This document shows positions 57,545 to 64,000 of a stretch of DNA of 64,000 nucleotides, one piece after another; within the stretch, counting starts at the first letter, position 1, and every line of letters begins with the position of its first letter. Below the pieces are notes generated by a model. That model saw only the letters and a program-made list of their open reading frames with translations. It did not search any database and was not told the origin of the DNA. Both the position numbers and the translations under genes were made by a program. This DNA is from Ehretia macrophylla (taxonomy: Eukaryota > Streptophyta > Magnoliopsida > Boraginales > Ehretiaceae): positions 53,361,594 to 53,425,593 of the forward strand of contig CM075780.1 in assembly GCA_037974665.1 (NCBI GenBank). Direction: 5' to 3'.

Positions 57545-58769
57545 TGTTGTGTGAATTCTAACACAAGTGCACGTGTCGCAACAAATAATAAAATAATGAA
57601 TAAAGATCGTTCCCACGATGACTGAGATTATTAACTATCGAAATTGGTTTAACTTTAACTTTATTTGGATGACCAAAATTTAAGAGTTTGTAATTAAAAA
57701 CTAAAGAGATAACAAAACTAATGGAAATAACAACTAAACAATTGCAAATTTGATGAAAACTTTGATTCGTTAATTGGAGAGTTCTATGGATTACGATTTC
57801 ATCAAGATTTATCCTACTTGAATCTGCTGATTAATTCCAATTGACGACTATTCCTTATGCTGCCAGTAATCTCGCTAAGGTAAATATTAATATTTCTCAA
57901 GCATTAATACCCTATCCCACTAAGCAAACTACCTACATCTCTGTGATAACTGTGAACTTATGGAATGCATTAAATCTTAGAAACTTAAATGCTGCATTAG
58001 ATCTCATAACTATCTCTAGCTTATGACAATTTAATGATACTCCACATATGGTCTAGTTTAGTTATCACTTCTCAGTCTCAAACTAAACCATAAAACAAGA
58101 AATTATTGGCCAGATAATCACAAGCATTACGTATAGTGTGAAATATTCAGCATAAAAATAGAATAATCAATCAACCAATCAATTCAACATAATTCAAGTA
58201 ATCAAAATCTGGCTACATCGTAGCCCTAGAAAAGTAATCTAGCAACTCATAATCAACGTAAATAAAATCCAAAATATATTAAAGTTCATGATGAGAGAGA
58301 GAGAAAACTAGAAATCTCAAGAAAGTCGTGGCTAATCTTGTCTCTGATCTGTCCTTCCTCGTCAATCCTGTGTTTTCTTGCGTTTTCTCTTCTCCAAACT
58401 TTGGTTTTTCTCCCCAAGAACTAGCAGCCAGCCAAAAACTCTCTTTTTCAACGTCTGATACTTTTTTTATCGTAGGGTTTTCTTCTTTTCGTGCCTTTTA
58501 CCAAATTACCCTTAAAAATCCTGCGATACTGCGCAGCTGCGCTATGATTGCACTACTTCTATTTTCTCTTTAATTTTTCACAAACTGCATAAAAGATTTC
58601 CTCAGTCATTTTCCTTCAATCTTGGCCTCAAAAATCTATGTCTCCTCATATAATTCACCTTCATCACAAAACAAACATAAAACCAATTAAATTGCTCAAA
58701 AATTACTCGAGAACTAACAAAATTTAAATGAAAAGATTCTGAAATCATATATCAATATTACACCCAACA
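57545..58769 (-). repeat. Athila LTR 3, inverted
   Basis: 1,225 bp, the same family as LTRs 1 and 2 but on the minus strand. In one 180-bp stretch compared by eye it shares at least seven variants with LTR 2 against LTR 1, so LTRs 2 and 3 are closer relatives. Confidence 0.9.
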
Positions 58770-59068
58770 ACCACTTTCCTACAAATACTTTAAAGTATGG
58801 GGGTGCCTAGCCAAAGTTGGAGTTCTAACTCCCAAAATGGTAAGATAGGTCCGAAGACTATGGATTGTATCTTCGTCTGATAAGTCTACATACGTCATAG
58901 ATATAATACCGTCAAACAATTGCTCTCTAATGAGGTTATCTCAAAATTGACTATATAAAGTCAAAAGATAACATTGCAGATCCACTTACAAAAGGTTTAA
59001 ATAGAGAACAAGTGTATAAATCGTTGAAGGAAATAGGACTTAAGCCTATTTCTAAAGAATCACCATAG
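58770..59068 (+). pseudogene. Old copia pol, 3' portion
   Basis: Resumes with integrase C-terminal coding sequence (FKVWGCLAKV near 58,792), has stops, then jumps near 58,950 to the very end of pol (DNIADPLTKGLNREQVYKSL), ending at about 59,068. RT and most of RNase H are deleted. It is the continuation of 42,053-44,130. Confidence 0.8.
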
Positions 59069-59637
59069 TAGAAAACCCTACCTACTTAACAGAAGATCCC
59101 CAGATGTAAGTTCAAAGGGAAAAACTGAGCTATGAATGATTCACCGGGAGTACTGTGGGGGTAACACTCTTACTTATTCCTATGACGAGCAGACAGTGCT
59201 GCCTGCATGTGTTTTAGGCTAAGCTATGCTTTTAATAATACTTATATCTTGGAAATCCAAGTAGTGTATTGCAAGGATACTCTTTATAAGTGATCACCTA
59301 TGTGAGTAGGGACCAGGCCGGTCCTACGAGAATTTTGAAGGCTGAATTATTTAGAGTACTCATGAATATTGGGAGTTGTTCAGGGCCAAAACGAACACAA
59401 CCGTGAGAACTCGACAGTGTACTGAGGGGTACTGTGTGAATTCTATTGTCTTGGTTTATACAAAAGCTAAACAGTTCAAGACATCGCATTTTATTGGTTA
59501 ACAAGTAAACCCGATAGTTTTCATTAAGGAAGGTTCAAAGCCAAAAGCTACCTATCCTGATGCAGTATCCTTTTACTGAACTCTCTATAGTGTCTGCATT
59601 CTTATCTGACTAGTCAATTTTCATTCATGTGAGGGAT
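59069..59637 (+). other. Copia 2 3' untranslated region
   Basis: No gene; lies between the pol stop and the LTR. The purine-rich gtgagggat just before 59,638 is the probable PPT. Confidence 0.5.
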
Positions 59638-60354
59638 TGTTGGAAGAAAGAGTTGAAGTGAACGAGAAATTGCAAGATAACTTCCAGCAACTTTGAGCCC
59701 ACGTTCTGCTCCTATATGCTTGCAGTGGATATACTCCACATTTAGTTGAGTTATGCACGTGAAGAGTAGAAGAAGTGGGTTTACCCACGTTCAGCATCAG
59801 TTTTGCATCTTTTGTCCATGATTTGGTATAAGGAAGTTGGCTGACTTATGATTAGCATTCTGTTGTGCACGTTTGGAAGGGAGCAAGTGGGTTGGCCACG
59901 TTTTGCATGGAGATAGTGGGCTGCTCAGAATCTCATCTATAAATAGGACATTTGCTCACTTCATTCGACACACTGAAGCATTAGCATTATAGCATACAAA
60001 GCATAGATAGGCATAGCATAGTATTTGTTTGAAAGAGTTTAAATATTGTCAGTTCGATAGTTTTTGTATTTTGTAGTACTTCTAATATAAAAGGAAAGTC
60101 ATTGTATCTTGGGAGATTATTACTATTGAGCCGTAAGTACCATTAGCGAAGTAAATTAACCTTAAGGACATCAAGCCTAACTCGAGCCTCATTTGTGTAT
60201 TGTAATATTTATATGCATATATTTAATTACCGCAATTTTTTTTCTTTATATTTCTATGTTCTACTTTATTGTTACTTTTAATTTTTGTCCTCTGTTTACT
60301 TTTCTTTTGCAAAGCATTATATTCGCACAAATTATATCCGACTAATTTCCAACA
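59638..60354 (+). repeat. Copia 2 3' LTR
   Basis: 717 bp with inverted tips TGTTGGAA and TTCCAACA. It contains a TATA-like ctataaatagg at 59,937-59,947. A 5' partner in the same orientation was not found. Confidence 0.75.
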
Positions 60355-60640
60355 CCCCTCCCCCCTCCGCCCCTCCCTCCTCCCCCCAACTCCTTCCCAT
60401 TCCCTCCAATTCAATTGCACTATGATGCTCTTTCAGATTTGCACTTAAATCATCGTCACTTAACAAGGGGTCACTTAACCCGCTAATGAGCAGCCTTGTT
60501 GCCTAGCCATGACATCCATCATGTCACCGCTTACTTATTATAGTTAAACATTCATAGGCAATTGAACTTCTTTTAATCTACTTTTCACTTCAACCATTGA
60601 TGATCAACATCTCTTATTTGTTCTAATTATCAAATAATAC
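60355..60640. other. Junction DNA right of copia 2
   Basis: Starts with a C-rich run (60,355-60,400). No gene or repeat recognised. Confidence 0.4.
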
Positions 60641-60795
60641 TTCATTTGACATCCTTCGATCTTTAAGGGATGTTGACTTTATAGATCATTATTCATGTTG
60701 CTTTCAGCGATTTCTTTCACGTATGTATGAGCAAGGATATTACTATTCGAATATGCGTGGCGCTTTCAATATTATATTTGATCCCACGATGATAA

Positions 60796-61178
60796 GGGGA
60801 GCTCCAACAGCTCCCCCAAATGCCTAAAACCATCAAATTTGGGGGAGCTGTTGGTGCTATATAGCTCCAACAGCTCCCCTAAATGATCCCCTATATTTTA
60901 TGGGATAAATGATTTGAAATTTGGATCCCCCATTGCTGGGGGATCAAATCCCTCCCCCATCCCATCCCCCATAGTTTTTAATGTTATAGAAGTAGGAATT
61001 TTTTAAATAGGAGAGCTGTTGGAGTAAAACTAAAATAGGGATTCTATAAAATAAGGGATTGGTTAAAAATAGGAGAGCTGTTGGAGTGAAACTGAAATAG
61101 GAGATCTGTAAAAATAGGAAAAAAGCTTCAAATCCCCTAAATGTAAGAAAAAAAATAGGGGAGCTGTTGGAGATGGCC
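60796..61178. mobile_element. MITE with TAA target duplication in unit E
   Basis: 383 bp, ends ggggagctccaacagctccc and ggccatctccaacagctccc (minus strand), flanked by TAA (60,793-60,795 and 61,179-61,181). Unit B keeps the empty site gatgataagtg (13,459-13,469). PIF/Harbinger-like by duplication size. Confidence 0.8.
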
Positions 61179-61334
61179 TAAGTGCTCTCTTATTAAACAT
61201 GATGATTCTGGAAAGTGATAACTTTTTTATTATTATTTTTATTCAAAGGAGCATTAGCCATTTTATATCACTTAAAATTTTACATATAAGAATAGATCTC
61301 AAAACCTCTCGCTTCTTAAACACTCTAACATTTA

Positions 61335-61788
61335 CAACTTGTTTGGATTACTAATTTAAAAGGAAAGGAAAGGATGGGAAGGATTCCAGCTTAATCCTCC
61401 CTTTTTTTGGATTGCAATTTTAAGGAGAGAAAAGTTATGGAGGATTCCAAAATTTCTCCATTTCTTTTAATAAAAATGATTTTACAATCCTTCCAATTTA
61501 TGATTTTTTGGAGGGAAAAGGAAATAAAATTGTAAAAAAAGTCTCCTTTACCCCTACTTATTTTTTGGCTATGAAAATAAAAAAGGCATTTCAATAATTT
61601 TTCATTTAAAATTATATATTCCTTTCCTTTCCTTCTTCAATCTAAATAAAAAATCATAACATCCTATCATTTCCTTTCCTTTATTATTTCTTTGCAATCC
61701 AAATAAGAAAATCTCTTTTTTTCCATTCCTTTATTTTTCTTCCTCCATCTTACTTTACTTTCCTTTCCCTCCTGCAATCCCAATAGCC
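61335..61788. mobile_element. Tourist-like MITE, copy in unit E
   Basis: Orthologue of 13,615-14,127, with TTA on both sides (61,332-61,334 and 61,789-61,791). The right terminal repeat is slightly worn. Confidence 0.75.
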
Positions 61789-62049
61789 TTAGGATCTTTT
61801 GTAACACTATAATTGAAAAATAAAAATATTGTTGCGAAAGATGAAAAAACTGTTGTAATAGGTATTTTATTTGCTACGGTTTTTAACCATTGTATAAATT
61901 TAAGTAACCTTTTTTTGCAATCGTTAAAATTTTTTTAATAATTTTTTGTTAATAATTTCTCATGAAATTAATTTTTAACAATTGTTATAAAATGTTGCTT
62001 ATCAATTATTAAAAAAAAAATTGTTACAATAGTGAATTTGCAACAAAAC

Positions 62050-62562
62050 TGTTAGAATATAACACTTGTCCTATATCAAAAAATCAGAAACTCTAAGTCC
62101 ACCTTATAAGATCCTGGGCTACTCCACTTAACACCAATTGATTTTAAGATGGAAACTCAATTATCTTAACATGGTATCAGAGATGGCTCTTGGTCTAGTT
62201 TCATTCATCCGTGTGTAACCCATATCAAATCAGGTCTATTTGTGTTCAATCTTTCGTGTGTGTCATGTTCTATGCATTTTCAATCTTCCACGTGTGTCTC
62301 ACATATACTCAATATTCCATATATGTTAATCTACCATGTGTGTTGAATCTTCCAAGTGTGACCCATCTCAAAATTAGGTTCACGCGTATTCAATCTTCCA
62401 CATGTGACTCCTCTCTAATCAGGTCACACGTGAGGGGGAGTGTTAGAATATAACACTTGTCCTATATCGAAAAATCAGATACTCTAAGGTCACCTTATAA
62501 GATCCTGGACTATTGCACTTAACACCGATTGGTTTTAAGATAAAACCTGAGTTATTTTAACA
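62050..62562 (+). mobile_element. TRIM retrotransposon (family 1) in unit E
   Basis: 513 bp, LTRs 62,050-62,171 and 62,441-62,562 (122 bp each), PBS tggtatcagagatggc at 62,172, purine tract gaggggga before the second LTR. Flanks are AAAAC/GAAAC, a 5-bp duplication with one change. It is a separate insertion from the pair in the hAT copies. Confidence 0.9.
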
Positions 62563-63698
62563 GAAACTATATGCAACGACACCATATGCAATAGTTGAAG
62601 TTATTTGTAATGATTTTTAATTTTTTTTATAATAGTTTTAAATATTACAATAGATAAAAACATGTGGCAGTGAAAAGGAGAATCATACCACTAGTAGTGG
62701 CGGTAAGAGATGACTTTGGCGGTGCTTATAATTCTAACTTTCAAAAAACAAACATGAAACATCACTACAAGATGTTATTATCTTAATTGAAAAGACGAAT
62801 ATGAAAAAAAAAAAACACACTTTCTTATCGCGTATTTATTTTCAATTACTCGAAAAGGAACTTTAAAATTTTCACCTCTCATATATAGGAAGTGCCAATA
62901 TACGCGTTTGACTTTGTTTATCTTGATAAGATTTCCTAGATGATGATTTCTTTTCTTTTTTTGGGTAAATTGGAAACATAAAGCCGATAAGGAAGGAAAG
63001 AAATTTGACAATCATTTTGGGAAAAATTTCTCCCTTTTTTGTCTTTCTCTAGCAAGAGTTGTAGTTGGTGTAACTCGAAATCATCATATAAGCTAAGTGT
63101 AATAGGAAAATATCATGCCAAAGCTGCTTATTTTTGTCGTATAATCAACTTTGGATGTAACAGGAAAACATCATGCCACAATTCTTTCGGTTTTTTTTTT
63201 TTTTGTTTTCTTTTTCTTTTTCTATTCAACGCCTAAGCTTCTTTAGAACTTATTTTTGTCATTTCATCAACTTTGAATACCTAATTCTCGAATTTTTGCT
63301 CTCAAATTGAGCGATGGAAACTCATATATATACTCCTCAACCCAAGGTCAGAGGAGAATTGATGAAGAACAATATTGAACTTATCTTAATAAACATTCAT
63401 CCTCTTTCTAAAATAATAATACCACAAAAAATTGAGAAATGGTCGTGAACCATAGAAATTATGACAAGAGAGAAAAAGTTAATGACACAAAGCTGAAGGA
63501 AGTTTTACTCCAAAGACCATACAGAAGATACTATAAAACATTAGCCATGAGATGTCTAACAAATCTAGTACATAGATTAGCAGATGTTATGGCTGTCTTA
63601 TTGGTACAAACATTATCACACACAGAGAACACACATTTGCATGAAACTATAGCAGCTTTATATATATATATATATATTGGGGCTCGGAGCCTTAGTCA

Positions 63699-64000
63699 TC
63701 AGCAGTTGCAGGGGTCGCATTGGCAGCTTGATCCACATTTGCAGCCATGTCCACCTTCAGTTACAAAGCTCTGCTCAGATCCCTCAGAGAGCCTGCAAAA
63801 AATGGTGTATCAGGCTTTAGTTTCACCACGTACACGTACAATTAATCAATATTGTCACGATTATATACTACTCAAAGGAAGCACGGACCCAGCTACTCCC
63901 ATTGACATGTGAAATCCATATCATGTACGAATCTCACATGTTGAGAGAGCCTTTTGGGTCCAGCTGACTACATTTTCCATTACCTAAATCTACAATTACT
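63699..64000 (-). CDS. Type-1 metallothionein, copy E (partial, exon 3)
   Basis: Exon 3 (63,699-63,792, 94 bp as in A and B) encodes the linker [15 protein letters not shown] and the C-terminal Cys domain ending CQCDPCNC. It follows a normal TTTGCAG acceptor in the same phase. The remaining sequence is intron 2. By comparison with copy B, exon 2 should begin within about 10 bp of the window edge. No defect is visible, so it may be a third intact gene. Confidence 0.8.

Larger units (their letters stand above)
60640..64000. repeat. Tandem MT unit E (duplicated block)
   Basis: Collinear with 13,430-16,510 of unit B, without the Rab exon but with an extra MITE and a TRIM. The window ends in intron 2 of MT-E. 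Confidence 0.8.

Noticed and set aside
63439-63912. 157-codon plus-strand frame
   Set aside because: It lies antisense across MT-E exon 3 and its flank; the real exon on the minus strand explains the sequence.

Overview
This window is plant nuclear DNA, most likely from a eudicot; I cannot name the species. The evidence is intron-containing plant type-1 metallothionein genes, a plant RABA-class Rab exon, Athila-type and copia-type retrotransposons, TRIMs, CACTA, hAT, Helitron and Tourist-like elements, and AT-rich spacers. There is no bacterial gene organisation, rRNA, tRNA gene or CRISPR array.

The backbone is a tandem array of small metallothionein (MT) genes, all on the minus strand. Copy A (1,414-2,626) and copy B (16,222-16,885) have complete three-exon coding sequences. 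Copy C (30,824-30,948) is a truncated remnant. Copy D (35,629-36,338) is decayed. Copy E starts at 63,699 and runs off the right edge. The spacers and promoters between copies are also homologous, so each copy can serve as an empty-site reference for insertions in the others.

Layout. 1-3,614: end of a hAT copy, then MT-A with a SINE in intron 1 and a TRIM in intron 2. 3,615-11,798: an 8.2 kb compound insertion holding degenerate LTR-like DNA, a minisatellite, a CACTA-like element and a Helitron-type 3' end next to captured exons (DExH RNA helicase, JmjC demethylase, an unidentified first exon). 11,799-18,350: spacer with a Tourist-like MITE, a captured Rab exon, MT-B and a foldback element. 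18,540-30,948: unit C, a hAT pseudogene split by a TRIM and a young copia element (20,665-26,004), a 2.5 kb solo LTR, and the MT-C remnant. 30,949-37,790: unit D, a second hAT copy with the same TRIM at the same site, then MT-D. 37,790-60,354: a small CACTA element and an old copia into which Athila-type DNA with three LTRs (one inverted) is nested. 60,640-64,000: unit E with two MITEs and a third TRIM, then MT-E.

Only the MT genes look like candidates for host function. Type-1 MTs are small cytosolic cysteine-thiolate proteins that bind Cu, Zn or Cd. The rest is mobile DNA, all visibly broken, or captured gene fragments. The strongest observations are the GC-AG second intron of the MT genes, the recoverable order of duplications and insertions, the captured-exon cluster beside a Helitron terminus, and the inverted third Athila LTR.
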